A stretch of 64,000 nt of DNA from Heterocephalus glaber (Eukaryota; Chordata; Mammalia; Rodentia; Bathyergidae): positions 7,975,366-8,039,365 of the forward strand of contig NW_004624781.1 of the NCBI RefSeq assembly GCF_000247695.1. The letters run 5' to 3'. Numbering within the stretch: position 1 is the stretch's first letter; every line of letters begins with the position of its first letter. Below the pieces are notes generated by a model. It was not told the origin of the DNA and made no database searches. It was given only the letters and a program-made list of their open reading frames with translations. This document shows, piece after piece, positions 11,101 to 22,583 of this stretch. Position numbers and translations under genes: made by a program.

Positions 11101-11728
11101 TCTGAAATCTAAGTTGGAAGAACATTTACTAATCTCTCACCTAAAGTCAGAAAATACACTGCAATTTTCCCAGAACTTGATGTTTCATCCATGTTATTAG
11201 GTCCCTTCAACAACCGACTGTCCCAGAACTTGGTAGTTTTTTTCAGCATTTATGCAAAAAAATTTATGAAGATCTGACAAGTCCCCAACTTGTGAACATT
11301 CAAGTGTGAACTTTCACAGGTATACTATGTGAGACTCACTGTAGACTTATGAATGAATCTGACAAAGAACTCACACTTATCTATATAATAACCACTCTGT
11401 GTAGAGCGGAAGGTCAGGATTTTCCCCTGACCTTCTAGACCTGAGAAGTACAGAGACAAGGCTGGCACTGCAACAACTGGGCACAATAGGCTGCTACTTC
11501 CCTTAGAACATCAGATAAAAACATGATTTAAAAAAAGAAACATTTTGAGAACTAGAAAGCAGATAAATGTTAACCTGTCAGAACAAAAGAAGCTGAAACC
11601 TAAACCTGTAAGAGACTGATAAAGGTAGAAGTGAAGAAACAGCAAACATTAAAAATTCAGGAAAATCTCAGCAGTTTGTGGCATTAGGTAATGAAAAGAG
11701 GGTAGGGCTCAAAACAAAGTGATTCCCT
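11101..11728. other. No gene seen
   Basis: Non-coding; nothing recognised. Confidence 0.5.
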
Positions 11729-11836
11729 GAGTAGAGTGGCACACACCTGTAATTCCAAAAACTCAGGAGGGCTGAGACAGGAGGATCTCAGCTAGCATGA
11801 GGCCAGCGTGGACTACACAGTGAAACCATGTTACCT
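11729..11836 (+). mobile_element. B1 SINE, diverged
   Basis: gtggcacacacctgtaattcc and gaggccagcgtggactac. The following AC-rich tail (11,850-11,940) is an expanded A tail. Confidence 0.8.
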
Positions 11837-12069
11837 CACCTCAGGAAACTACACCAAAACCAAAACCAAAATCAAAACCAAAAACCCAACCCAAAACAAA
11901 ATAATCCCACACCAAACACACACACACACACCCCAACAAAAAACACAATAATTCCTCAAAGCTCTCAAAAAGATACAATCAGAAATCTTAGATCATCTCC
12001 ACCACCTAATGCAACCTATCCCACCAAACTGGCCCCTGGCCTATCTCCCATAATTCTAGATGTGGGTTT

Positions 12070-12515
12070 TTTTATACAATGGAGTACTACTCTGCCATAA
12101 AGAAGGATGAGTTTAAGACATTTATAGTTAAATGGATGAATCTCAAGAGCATACTCTTAAGTGAAATAAATCAGACACATGTTTAAAAACCACATTGTTT
12201 CTCTGGTGTAAGAAACCAAAAGTGGAAAGAAGGACTGAAATGTATAATAGATATTGGGAAATGGGAAGAAAATGTTCAAATGGGAAGGGGAACAAGGGAG
12301 GAAGGAGGGAGAAAGGAAGGAAGGGACAAGAGAAAAAGTGAAAACAGAAGGAAAAAAATGGAAACAAAACTTTTGTACATAGGGAGGGGAGGGGATTTGG
12401 GGGGGGATGGGCAAAAAGAGCCAGGATGTATCATGTACAGGTGCGAATTCCCTATGATGAGTGTTATCATTACGTATGCCTAAAATGTACCAATAAATAC
12501 CTTGCTAAAAAAAAA
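12070..12515 (+). mobile_element. 5'-truncated L1
   Basis: Begins atacaatggagtactactct, passes aagtgaaataaatcagac and a purine-rich 3' UTR, and ends taaaatgtaccaataaatac plus A-run. Same subfamily ending as the copies at 39.1 and 58.4 kb. Confidence 0.85.
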
Positions 12516-12615
12516 GTTCTTCCAAGAAAGGAAAAAAAAAAGCACAATGATACATCACCGCAGCCCTGTTAGGATGACCATTGTATGTATATATGTATTA
12601 TTATTATTATTTTGT

Positions 12616-12824
12616 GTGTGTGTGTGTGGTACTGAGGATTGAACCCTGTATGTTAGATAAGTGCTCTACCACTGAGCTACATCTTGGCCCTTTAAAAATT
12701 TTTTTATTTTGAGACAGTTTTGCTAAGTCACTAAATTGCCCAGGCTGGGCTCAAACTTGTGATCTCCTGCCTCAGCCTCCCACAGTGGTGGGATTAAACT
12801 GTGCACCACCACTATACCTGGCCT
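12616..12824 (-). mobile_element. B1-dID dimer
   Basis: Reverse ID part with ggtactgaggattgaaccc, then reverse B1 ending caccactatacctggcc. A TG repeat sits at the ID tail. Confidence 0.82.
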
Positions 12825-12846
12825 CTTTAAAAAAATTTTTCTTGGG

Positions 12847-12919
12847 GGGTGCGGGTACTGGAATCAGATGTTGCACTTGCCAGGCAGGCGCGGTGCCACT
12901 GAGTTAAATCCCCGGCCCT
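12847..12919 (-). mobile_element. ID-type SINE
   Basis: gggtactggaatcagatg to gagttaaatccccggccc. Confidence 0.88.
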
Positions 12920-12925
12920 TCTTTT

Positions 12926-13029
12926 AAAATTTTTTGAGACAAGGTCTTCCTAAATTGACTCAACTAGCCTCAATCCTGCAATCCTTCTGAACAGCTGGGG
13001 TTACAGTCTAGTGCCACCATGCCTAGCTA
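12926..13029 (-). mobile_element. B1 SINE, diverged
   Basis: ttttttgagacaaggtcttc to caccatgcctagct. Confidence 0.78.
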
Positions 13030-13160
13030 GGATGGTACTAAAAAAGACAAGAGGCTGAGCATTGTGGTGTACACCTATAATCCCAGCATTCTGGGAGTCT
13101 GAAGCAGGAAGATCACAAATTCGATCCTAGCCTGGGCAACTAGTAACATCCTGTCTCAAT

Positions 13161-13323
13161 TCTTTTTTCTGAGACAAGGTCTTGCTGTGTAGTTTAGATT
13201 GACCTGGAACTCATGTAGCCCTGGCTGTCCTTGAACTTGCAGCAATCCTCCTGCCTCAGCCTCCCTAGTGCTGGGATTACAGGCATGCACCTACCCATAC
13301 ATGTCCACCTGTACATGCCCGGC
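13161..13323 (-). mobile_element. B1 SINE with internal duplication
   Basis: ctgagacaaggtcttgctg to ctgtacatgcccggcc. The terminal part contains a small local duplication. Confidence 0.85.
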
Positions 13324-13336
13324 CTCCATCTCAAAT

Positions 13337-13417
13337 TTTTTTTTTTTGGTACCAAGGATCAAACTCAGGACCTTGTGCTTGTGAGGCAGGCAGTGGAACC
13401 ACTGAGCTAAATCTGCC
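13337..13417 (-). mobile_element. ID-type SINE
   Basis: Target-site duplication catctcaaatttt on both sides. Confidence 0.93.
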
Positions 13418-14226
13418 CCATCTCAAATTTTAAAAGGCCTGGGTAGTGATGTAGCTCAGTGAGAAGGCCCTGGGTTAATCCCCATGGGGGTGGAGATCAT
13501 ATCCTGATTACAATAGTATAATTTCATTTTTAAAATGTCTTATGGAGATATAACTGACGCACAATAAATCAAATTTCAAGTACTCTGTTTAATAAATTTT
13601 ACCTGTGTAACACTATGAAGCCATCACACGCTAGTTTTTTCATGTCTCCTTCCTCCATCCTGCTTTCCCAATCCTTCCAGACCTTCCCTAGCACTCTCCC
13701 CACCCCACCTCCAAGCAACCACTCATCTGCTTCTTGTCACTGTAACAACTGTTGTGCTTTTCCAGAATTGTATATAATTAGAATTAAAACAATAAGAACT
13801 CTTTACATTGTGTGGCTTCTTTCATTCAGGATTATTACTTTGAGACTCATCTATGTTCGCTGCTGCATCTGTCAACAGAGCACCCTCTTTGTCAATGAGC
13901 AGTAATTTATTAGACAGATAAACCAGCATTTGCTTACCTGGTAAGCAAGTAATGCACACTGGAGTTCTTTTTGGTTTTTGGTTGTTACAAATAAAGCTTT
14001 TAGGAATATCTGTGTACAAGACTTTATGTGGTCTTTTATTTCTTAATACCTTGGAATGGAATGTCGAGGGGCCAGACCATATGTTCTGAAAGTGCTTAAT
14101 TTCTTTGAAAACTGCTGAACTGTTTTCCTAAGTGATTCTACAATTTTACATTCCTATTAGCAATGCAACACAGTTCCAGCTGCTCCTACAACACTAAGTA
14201 TAGCTGGTTCTTAAACATTTTAAAAT

Positions 14227-14375
14227 ATTATTATTTTGAGACAGGGTCTCATTATGTAGTTTAGGCTGGCCTTGAACTCATTACGCAGCCCAGGCTGGGC
14301 TTGAATTTGTGGTGATCCTCCTGGCCTCAGCCTCCTGAGTGCTGGGATTACAGGTGTGTGCTATCATACCTGGCC
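14227..14375 (-). mobile_element. B1 SINE with internal duplication
   Basis: tgagacagggtctcattatg to gctatcatacctggcc, inside the old L1. Confidence 0.9.
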
Positions 14376-14989
14376 AAAATTTTAGATATTCTTATATGAG
14401 TGTTTAGCATTTTCTCCTGGTAAATTTAATGTATATTTCCCTATTGACTAATGATGCTGATTATCTTTTCATGCACTTATGTTTGCAAAGTATCTGTTGA
14501 GATTTGTTGCACATTTTTTATTGAGTTGTTGCTCTTGTTACTGAATTCTGAGAATTATGTGTATATTCTGGATACAAGTCTTTTGTCAGATATGATTTCC
14601 ACCTATTTTCTCCCAACCTGCGGCTTGCCATTTCATTCTCTAAAACTTCTTTCAAAGACCAGAACTTCCTCATCTTAATGAAATCTGAATTACCATTTTT
14701 TCCTTATATAGATTGTACTTTGGTGTGGTAACTAAGAAATCTGCCTAATCCAAAAGTTGTCTCCTATTATTTTCTCTAGAAGTTTTATACTGTTAGATCT
14801 TATACTTATGTATAGATTTATTCTGGATTCAATTGTGTGTAATACATCATTTTATAGGTAAAACTTCACTTATTTGTATATGGATACACAATAGTTCCAG
14901 CACCACTTGTTAAAACTATCCTTTTCCATTGAATAGCCTTTATACATCTGTTTAAAGAAAATCAATTGACTATTTACATGTAGATCAAT

Positions 14990-15076
14990 TTTTTTTTTCC
15001 AGGACCAGGGATTGAACTCAGGACCTTGCGCTTGCAAGGCAGGCATGTTGCCACTGAGCTAAATTCCCCAGCCCTG
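14990..15076 (-). mobile_element. ID-type SINE
   Basis: Flanks agatcaattt on both sides. Confidence 0.93.
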
Positions 15077-15291
15077 CACACAGATCAATTTCTGGACTCT
15101 TACACTGATCTATTTTTGGCTATCTCAATGTCAATACTACACTACTGTACCTTTATAAGAACTAAAGTCAGGTAGTGTAAGTGTATTTCCACATGGATTT
15201 TAAGACCAACCTGTCATTTTCTATTGAAAGATACACTGTAAATTGAGATTCTATGAAACTACTGATAAATCTGAGGAGAACTAACTTTCTT

Positions 15292-15478
15292 TTTTACCCT
15301 GGTACAGGGGATTCAACCCAGGGCCTTGACATCGAGCTACAGCCCCAGCCCTTTAAAAAAAATTTTGAGACAGGATGGGGCTAAATCTGCTAAATTGCCC
15401 AGACTGGCCTTAAAGTTGCAATCCTCCTGCCTTAGCTTCCAGTGCTGGGATTACAGGTGTGTTCGACCAGGCCTGGCC
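15292..15478 (-). mobile_element. B1-dID dimer
   Basis: ccctggtacaggggattcaa (ID half) followed by ttttgagacaggatggggc (B1 half). Confidence 0.85.
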
Positions 15479-15658
15479 ATTGAGACATATCCATGGACAT
15501 GGTTCATCTCTCTATTTAGGTCTTCTTAAATTTCTTTCAGCAATGTTTATGTTTCCAGTATACAGGTCTTATACATCTTCTGTCAGGTTTATCTGTGACT
15601 ATTTCATATTTTTAATGCTATTTTAAGTGGTATTTTTAGAATTTTAATTTGTGTGTGG

Positions 15659-15744
15659 GTTTTTTTTTTGGTACAGGGGGATCGAACTCAGGACCTTGTG
15701 CTTGCAAGGCAGGTGGCAGAACCACTGAGCTAAATCCCCAGGCC
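15659..15744 (-). mobile_element. ID-type SINE
   Basis: Target-site duplication agaattttaatttg on both sides. Confidence 0.95.
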
Positions 15745-16175
15745 TAGAATTTTAATTTGGTTGCCAGTATACAAATATATAATTAATTGCACTCACTGAA
15801 CTTCTACCTGGCAATGTCACTAAACTCACATATTAGTTCTAATGCTTTTTTATAGCTTCCATAGCATTTTCTACAAGACGATCATATTCTCTATGAATAA
15901 AGACAGCACTGTTTCATCCCTTTAAAATGAGATGCCTTTTATTTCTTTTTCTTGCCTTATCAGAATAGTTAGAACCTAATAATGAATAGATGTGCTGAGA
16001 CAGGACATCCTTATCTTGGTCCTTATCTTAAAGGAAAACCTTTCAGTTTTTTTCCTGTTAGGGACAACTTTCACTGTGGGTTTACAGTAGGTAAATCTTT
16101 GTCAAGAAGTTTCTCTTCTCTTAACAGGCTGAGGCAAATAAAGCAAGCAAGATGCTCACTTTGGCATAAATTTAG

Positions 16176-16463
16176 GTGATGGGGCACAAAAAAGTCAATC
16201 ATCAACATAAATAGTATCTTTATGTAATATATTTAAAATAAATATAAAAACCCACAACAAACAAAATATCAAAAGTTTAAAAACCAGGTCAATACTATTG
16301 TTTTTTTTTTCTTATTACCTTTGGGCTCTACTATGACTCTGCATGGCACTGTGATTGAGGATAACTAACAGAAAGAGAGACTGCAGGTAGAAGGAAAGCA
16401 GCAACCACAAAAGCTGGAAAGGAGGGATGTCTGCAGTGTTTAAGGAACATATGAATTTTTTAA
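16176..16463. other. No gene seen
   Basis: AT-rich non-coding. Confidence 0.45.
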
Positions 16464-16710
16464 AGCAAAAGATTTATTGGTACATTTTAGATATACATAA
16501 TAATAACATTTATCACTGCTGGGCATGGTGGCGCATGCCTGTAGTCCCAGCACTCCGGAGGCTGAGGCAGGATTGTCACAAGTTTGAGGACAGCCTGGGC
16601 TACAGAGCTAGTTTAAAACCAGCCTGAACTACAAAGTGAGACCTTGTCTCAAAAATAAAAAAAAAACCCACAACAAAAAACATTTATCATAGGGTATTTG
16701 TACCTCTGTG
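16464..16710 (-). mobile_element. L1 3' end split by a B1
   Basis: tttattggtacattttagat and atttatcatagggtatttgt are the two halves of the reversed L1 terminus. Confidence 0.8.
16517..16668 (+). mobile_element. B1 SINE with internal duplication
   Basis: Inserted in the L1 tail. Target-site duplication acatttatca. Confidence 0.93.
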
Positions 16711-16907
16711 TTTAAGGAATATTAAAGAAGCTGGTGTGACAGGAAGAGAGTAATAGGCAGAACAGAGAGGAAATGCGGTTACAATGTAAACCGGCCAGGT
16801 GATGAAAGTGACTGGAAGAACTTTGGCTTTTTTGGGATGATACAGTAATCTAATACAGGATTTTTAGAGGAATGAAATAACCTGACATGCTTTAGAAAGA
16901 CTATGTG

Positions 16908-17011
16908 TTGGGCATGGTGGGCACACCTATAATCCTAGCTCTTAGGGGTCTGAGGCTAAAGGAGTGCCATGAGGATGAAGGCAGCCTGGGCTACATAGTG
17001 AGACCTGTCAC
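16908..17011 (+). mobile_element. B1 SINE
   Basis: gttgggcatggtgggcacac; tail converted to (CAGA)n. Confidence 0.85.
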
Positions 17012-17032
17012 AGACAGACAGACAGACAGACA
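17010..17032. repeat. (CAGA)n microsatellite
   Basis: About five and a half units. Confidence 0.9.
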
Positions 17033-17042
17033 GACTGTGGTT

Positions 17043-17195
17043 AACCAGACACAGTAGTACAGGTTTGTAACCCCAGCACTCTGGAGGCTGAGGCAGGAGG
17101 ATCACCATAGTTCAAAGGCCAGCCTAGATCACAGAGTGAATTCAAGACCAGCCTAAAATATATAGTGAGACCCTGTCTCCAAAACAAAACAAAAG
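17043..17195 (+). mobile_element. B1 SINE with internal duplication
   Basis: accagacacagtagtacagg to gagaccctgtctccaaaac. Confidence 0.9.
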
Positions 17196-17957
17196 CCATA
17201 AGACACTGACAGGGAGATTATTTAGGGGCCAGTAAAATAATACATAGCTAAAATGGTAGGAGGCTAGATTCAAAATATATTAAACATAGGCCAGTAGGAT
17301 TTGCTGGTGGATCCCACACAGGGAGGAAGTAGAGAAGGAAGATTCAAAGATGACTCCTTGAGGCAATTAGAAAAAAAGGATGAGGGAGGATTAGGTTTTA
17401 GAGAAAAAAATCAGGAATCTGGTTTTGGACATACTAAGTTTGAAATGCCTATCAGATATCTAGGTGAAAATGTCAAGTAGGCAGCTGAATAGATGAGACT
17501 TATAGTAAATTTGAAGCTGTCAGCATATAAATGAGAGCAGAGGTGATAACAAAGAGTGGGTGTGACACAGACTAAGTCTGAGAACTGAGCCATGGAGCAC
17601 TTTAATGTTTAGAGGTGGGGAGATTAAAAATAAGCAGCAAAGGAGATGGAGTTGAAGCATACATTAAAGTGAAAAGAAAAAAAACATCAGGAGAATGTGA
17701 TATTCTGGAAGCTGAGTGAGGAAAATATATGAAGGAGACATAATCAAATCTGCACAAAGATAAAGAACCAGAGCATAAAGACAACAACACAATGTTCGAG
17801 GACCTGGGTTGAGTTCCTAGCAACACACACATACAGCAAAAAAAGTAAAAACACATTAGAGAATGGGAAAAAATATTTGCAAATCACAAATCAGATAAAG
17901 GACTTGTGTCCAGAACATATGATGAACTATTATAACTCAACAATAAGAACACATCCT

Positions 17958-18092
17958 AAACTGGATGTGGTGGCACACGCCTGTAATCCCAGCACTCTGG
18001 AGGCTGGCGGTGGGGGGAGGATTACCACAAATTTGAGGCCAGCCTAATCTACATAGTGAGATCTTGTCTCAAACAAAACAAAACAAACAAAC
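17958..18092 (+). mobile_element. B1 SINE
   Basis: aaactggatgtggtggcac to gagatcttgtctcaaac. Confidence 0.92.
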
Positions 18093-18452
18093 ACCCCCCC
18101 CCCCAGTCCTATGTAAAAATGGGCAAAGGATCTGAATTGGTATTTTCCCAAAAAAGAAATACAAATGGCCACTAAGCACTTGAAAAGATGCTCAGAGTCA
18201 TCAGAGAAATGAAAATCAAAACCACAATGGGCTGCTACTTGGAACCCAGGAGCACAGCTATGAAAAAGACAGAGGCGCAATGTTAAGGGGTCTTATGGTG
18301 GATACCAGATGATCTTTTCCTGACTGAGGAAGAGATGTGGTGCAGGTTGCTGCCTCCTGAACTGAAGGAGGTGAAGTTGATGTTGAATTGAATTCTGAAG
18401 ATGAAAATTATACTAGAGAACTCTGAACTTAACTTACAGGAAAACAGAATAT

Positions 18453-18520
18453 GGGACTAGTGGGCACAGAGACACCTGCCTGCAATTCCAGCACTAAGAG
18501 GCTGAGGCAGGAGGATTTCA
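18453..18520 (+). mobile_element. B1 5' fragment
   Basis: tgcaattccagcactaagag and ggctgaggcaggagg; truncated after about 70 bases. Confidence 0.75.
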
Positions 18521-18737
18521 TAGCATTTAAATGTAGCTCTGCCAAAATGTCTTCCCAAATATCCCTTAGCCATTTCATTCTTTAAATTATGAGATGGTTC
18601 TTAGAGAAGGCAATATAGTTGTATTAACAGCTAGTTGTAACTCAAGATAATATAACTTTGACTCATCTAAGAACTGGTTTGTTTTTACTCCTTTTCCTCC
18701 ATTACTCCTTAGAAGATTAAATAACAATAATAAAAAT

Positions 18738-18883
18738 AAAGCTAAACATGAGGGCAAACATCTGTAATCCAGCATTTGGGAGCCTGAGGCAGGAGGGTCA
18801 CTGTGAGTTCCAGGCCAGCCTGGGCTCTACTGACATGTTTGAAGCCAGCCTGGACTAAATAGCAAGACCTTGTCTCAAAAAAA
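18738..18883 (+). mobile_element. B1 SINE abutting the gap
   Basis: catctgtaatccagcattt to accttgtctcaaaaaaa; the A tail runs into the N block. Confidence 0.88.
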
Positions 18884-19037
18884 NNNNNNNNNNNNNNNNN
18901 NNNNNNNNNNNNNNNNNNNNNNNNNNNNNNNNNNNNNNNNNNNNNNNNNNNNNNNNNNNNNNNNNNNNNNNNNNNNNNNNNNNNNNNNNNNNNNNNNNNN
19001 NNNNNNNNNNNNNNNNNNNNNNNNNNNNNNNNNNNNN
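18884..19037. other. Assembly gap (154 N)
   Basis: A run of N between a B1 A-tail and a TA/CA microsatellite. The apparent reading frames across it are artefacts. Confidence 0.99.
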
Positions 19038-19080
19038 TATATATACACACACACACACACACACATACATATACGGACAC
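19038..19080. repeat. TA/CA microsatellite at gap edge
   Basis: tatatatacacacacacac continuing to tacggacacatac. Confidence 0.9.
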
Positions 19081-19410
19081 ATACATATAAATAAAAATTT
19101 TTTTAAATAATAAAATGTTTAAAAGATGGACAATAACAAGTATTGTTAAAGATGTGGAGAAACTAGAATGATTGTACATTTCTGATGGGAGTATAAAATG
19201 GCACAGCTGCTCTGGCAGTAAGTTACTCTATGAACTAGTGATTCCATCTCTATGTAGATACCCAAGAGAATTAAAGACACATATCCACACAAAAACTTGT
19301 ACATGAATTTTCATTGCAGCATAGAAACATGTCAAATGTCCATCAAGTGATAAACAGAAAAACAAAATGTAATAGAGTCACACAGCATACTCAGCCATAA
19401 AAAGGAAGAA

Positions 19411-19570
19411 AGCAGCTGGGTAAGATGGCACCAGCTACACTGGAGGTCAAGGCAGGAGGACTGCTTCAAGTTCCATTCCAGCCTAGGCAGCTTAGCAAGA
19501 CACTGTCTCCAAGTAAAAAGGGATGGGGATATAGCTCATTGTGAGGCCCTGAGTTCAATTCCCAGTTCTC
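19411..19570 (+). mobile_element. B1-dID dimer
   Basis: agcagctgggtaagatggc, then ggggatatagctcattgtg for the ID half. Confidence 0.8.
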
Positions 19571-19699
19571 CTTCCCTTCTCCTAAAAGGGAAGAAAGTAC
19601 AGTCATCCCTCTGTATCTGTGGTGGATGGGGTGCTGTTCCCCCCACCTCTTCAGACAAGGATGTCCAAATTCCTTCTGTAATATAGCCACATGCTCTCT
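19571..19699. other. No gene seen
   Basis: Non-coding short interval. Confidence 0.4.
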
Positions 19700-19846
19700 C
19701 TGTCTCTCCTCCCTCTCTCTCTCTCTCTCTCTCTCTCAGGCTGGCCTGAATTCACTGTGTAGCCCAGGTTGGCCTTGAACTTGGAGATCATCCTGTGTCA
19801 GCCTCCCAAGTGCTGGGATCACAGGTGTGTACCACCAGCAGCCTCC
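19700..19846 (-). mobile_element. B1 SINE with (CT)n tail
   Basis: The (CT)n run at 19,705-19,738 replaces the usual T-run, then ggctggcctgaattcactg to gtgtaccaccagcagcc. Confidence 0.85.
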
Positions 19847-20086
19847 TATATACTTTACCTCTTTATCTCACTCAGACTACTTAATGCAAAGCCTACACAT
19901 CACTTAATTTGCATGAATCCAGCACAGGATTTGGCATGCTGCAAATTCAAGGTTTTTTTTTTCTGGCTTTCTTTTAAATATTTTTGATCCTTGGTGGGCT
20001 GATCCATAGACATGGAACCTGGATACAGAGTGCTGGTGATGATGTGATTGAACCTTAAACTATTATGCTAAATGAAAGAAGCTGAA

Positions 20087-20250
20087 AGCCAGGTGTGGTG
20101 GTTTACCCTTGTAATCCCAGCACTTGGGAGAGGCTGAGGCAGGAGGATCACCATGAGTTTAAGGGCAGAATGGGCCACATGCTGAGTTCAAGGCCAGCCT
20201 GAACTACATAGTGAAACTGCCTCAAAATACTACCACCACCACCACCACCA
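20087..20250 (+). mobile_element. B1 SINE with (ACC)n tail
   Basis: agccaggtgtggtggtttac to gtgaaactgcctcaaaatac, then seven ACC units. Confidence 0.92.
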
Positions 20251-20564
20251 AAGGAAAGAAAGAAGCCAGGCACCAAGACCACATATTGTATGATCCCATT
20301 TACATGCAATGTCCAGGACAGGCAAATACACAGAGTTAGAAAGCATCACTATGGTTTCCAAGGGCTCCGGGAAAGGAGGGATGAAGAGTGACTTTTAACG
20401 ATCAGGTTCTTCATGAGGTGATGAAAATGCTCCAGAATTGGGCAGTGGTGAAGGCTGCATAATTCTGTGAATATACTAAAATCCCCTGAATTTTATATTT
20501 TCAAAGTGTATTTTATGGCATGAGAACTGTATTTCAATAAAATTATTTTTTCAAAAATCATGGC

Positions 20565-20732
20565 GCAGGGCATGGTGACTTATGCCTATAGTCCCAGCTA
20601 TTTGGGAGATTGAGGCAGGAGGACTACAAATTGGAGGCTAGCCTGGGCAATTTGGTGAGTTCCTGTGTAAAAACACAGGGGTTAGGGAAGTAGCTCAGCA
20701 TTCCCTGGGTTCAATCTAGAGTACTGTTAAAA
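20565..20732 (+). mobile_element. B1-dID dimer
   Basis: gcagggcatggtgacttatg; the ID half begins agggaagtagctcagcattc. Confidence 0.82.
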
Positions 20733-20745
20733 ATATGTTGTAGAC

Positions 20746-20822
20746 AGGCTGCGGGTTTAGCTCAGTGGTACCGCTGCCTGCCTCGCAAGCCCAAGGTCCT
20801 CAGTTCGATCCCGGGTACCCCC
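20746..20822 (+). mobile_element. ID-type SINE, subfamily B
   Basis: gggtttagctcagtggtacc with gcctgcctcgcaag. Target-site duplication gttgtagaca. Confidence 0.95.
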
Positions 20823-21676
20823 TCCCCTCTGGCAAAAAGTTGTAGACAATAGGTAAAGGAAAGAGGGTATAATTTACTAAGATTTATTTGCAGAAGAGAC
20901 AGTTTGGTCCTGGAGCCTTCATCAGGTTTGACTGCAAGGTAGTAGCTAAGGCAGGATGAAGGACAAGACCACTGACTGGGAGAACTGGCCGAGTTGAGTA
21001 AAGGATTTTTGAGTTTTTCTCCTTCATAAAAGCAAAAGTTTCAGAGTTCTGGAGATTGACCAGATGTAAGCAATCTCAGGAGCATTTATTCAAGGACAGC
21101 TGAGTTTCAGTAGTAACCATGATCTTTGGGGCATCCTTTCCCCTGCTCCAAACAATCAACAGCTTGTGACCAGTGAAACGCAGCAGCCTGACAGTCACTG
21201 AAGGAGAGGAACAAGGTGGGGCCTTCAAAGCTTTGTTCCCAGGGAATGGTCATCTGACTTGCCTGGTGTTCCCTGAAAGAGACTCTTACACAACTGTTAC
21301 ATGTGAGCAGACTCAGAGGTGGCCTAGTGGAAAAGCCTTTTCCCTGGGGTGGGAGCTTTTGTTGAGTACAGTAACAGGCTGGTACCTAGCTTTGTGCCTG
21401 AGGCAGAGTGTAACAGGATAAATAACAGACTAACCAGCAAACCTGAAAAAGTAAAGGTGGGAAAGGAGGTGTCACAGAGGCTCTGAAAACCCATGATGAC
21501 ATATTCCTGGAAATCCAGAGGCCACAGCTCCACATAAGGCTGTGTACATGCCCATGGGTGAGCACTGCTTAGGACAGTCCCTCGAAGGCCCTCAACGCTC
21601 ACTTCCAGCTGATCCTGAAGAGCTACACAAGCAGAATGTGAGCACAGTTCACTAAAGACTGTGTTAAAAACATGGC
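20823..21676. other. No gene seen
   Basis: SINE-free, moderately GC-balanced. Short frames on both strands at 21,173-21,689 lack any recognised motif. Confidence 0.45.
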
Positions 21677-21789
21677 GAAAGTCAGGCACTGTAGCACATA
21701 CCTCTAATTTCAGCTACTTGGGAGGCTGAGGTAGGAGACTGCAAGTTTGAGCCCAGCCTGGGAAACTTAGTGCGATAATAGCAGGGCTC
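21677..21789 (+). mobile_element. B1 SINE, diverged
   Basis: gtcaggcactgtagcacatac to cctgggaaacttagtg. Confidence 0.8.
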
Positions 21790-21899
21790 CTTTTTGTCTT
21801 AAAGCCTAGAAAGACCAGTATAAATACTGCCTTAAAATTATACTTCTTTCAACTCATTATTATCTAGAAAACTAAAACCAACCAAACAATCTTACATTG

Positions 21900-22296
21900 G
21901 TGTTATGACTTGGATTTAAAATGTCCCCCAAAGGACAGCTGATGGGCTTGGGAAATGATGAGATCTCAAGGGTGCTAACTTCATTAGCAGGTCACCCGGC
22001 TGATGAGTTGTGGGCTCAAGGGGCTGTCAGGAGGCAGTGCCTCGCTGAAAGAAGTGCGTGGAGAGCATTTGTCTGGCCTCCAGTCCCTTCCTCTCTGGCT
22101 CTTTCCCACTCTCTGCTTCCTGGCTACTGCTTTTAAGACAAGCAGCCCTGCTCCAGCACACCCTCCCACTGCAATGTTCACTTCCCCTAGGCCCACAGCG
22201 ATGGCACCAGCTAACTACAGCCTGAAACTAACCTTTCCTCCTTTTACGGTGACTTTATCAAGTATTTTGTCACAAGGACAGAAAACTGACTAGCAC
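21900..22296 (+). mobile_element. MaLR-type solo LTR
   Basis: Starts tgttatgacttggatt and ends gacagaaaactgactagcac. Internal ctctctgcttcctggctac fits ERVL-MaLR LTRs. No internal retroviral sequence remains beside it. Confidence 0.72.
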
Positions 22297-22583
22297 AACT
22301 GGTAATGTGGATTTTATTGTTGATCATTTATAAAACTAAAAGAGCTAAGAGTTGCTTTTTATCAACACTTGGCTTCTGTAGGTTAATTAGAAATAAAAAT
22401 AATGCTGCTTAAGAGAAGCAGTTGTATACAAGGTAGGTGACTCCATGGAGATAGACTGAAATTGGCCCGAGTAAAATTATTTATACCATGGAAATTGGTA
22501 AACACTACAAAAAAGTCCTATCCTTTCTTCCAAGCTAGTACATATTTACTAGCACACTGCGGGACAAAAGTGTTATTTGTTCC

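Larger units (their letters stand above)
13051..13490 (+). mobile_element. B1-dID dimer split by two later SINEs
   Basis: The B1 half is 13,051-13,159. The ID half resumes at about 13,438 with gtgatgtagctcagtgag. A reverse B1 and a reverse ID occupy the middle. Confidence 0.6.
13525..16175 (-). mobile_element. Old antisense L1 (ORF2 3' part and 3' UTR), SINE-interrupted
   Basis: Recognisable reverse L1 text runs in order: tggagatataactga, ggattattactttgagact, ctgaactgttttccta, ggatacaagtcttttgtcag, agcaccacttgttaaa, tggtatttttagaatttt, and gatgccttttatttctttttc. The order matches L1 read from its 3' UTR back into ORF2. It is far too diverged to encode anything. Confidence 0.85.
16711..17775 (+). 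repeat. Ancient mammalian interspersed repeat, family not named
   Basis: Text in the order aggatttgctggtggat, gatgactccttgaggc, tggttttggacatactaag, gaaatgcctatcagatatc, gtcagcatataaatgag, gagccatggagcac, aatgtgatattctggaagc is characteristic of a long old mammalian repeat. Two B1s interrupt it. Confidence 0.7.
17845..20555 (+). mobile_element. Old L1 (ORF2 end and 3' UTR), heavily interrupted
   Basis: Sense L1 text: caaatcagataaaggacttg, atgggcaaaggatctgaa, gatgtggagaaactagaatg, catactcagccataaaaag, ctaaatgaaagaagctg, ttgtatgatcccatttacat, gtatttcaataaaatt. Five B1 copies and the N gap lie within it. An unexplained insert occupies about 18,280-18,450. Confidence 0.85.

Noticed and set aside
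12143..12483. Proline- and phenylalanine-rich overlapping frames
   Set aside because: Translation of the purine-rich L1 3' UTR; the same frames appear at 38.6 and 58.2 kb.
18742..19179. Long reading frames across the N block
   Set aside because: They exist only because N codons were read through.
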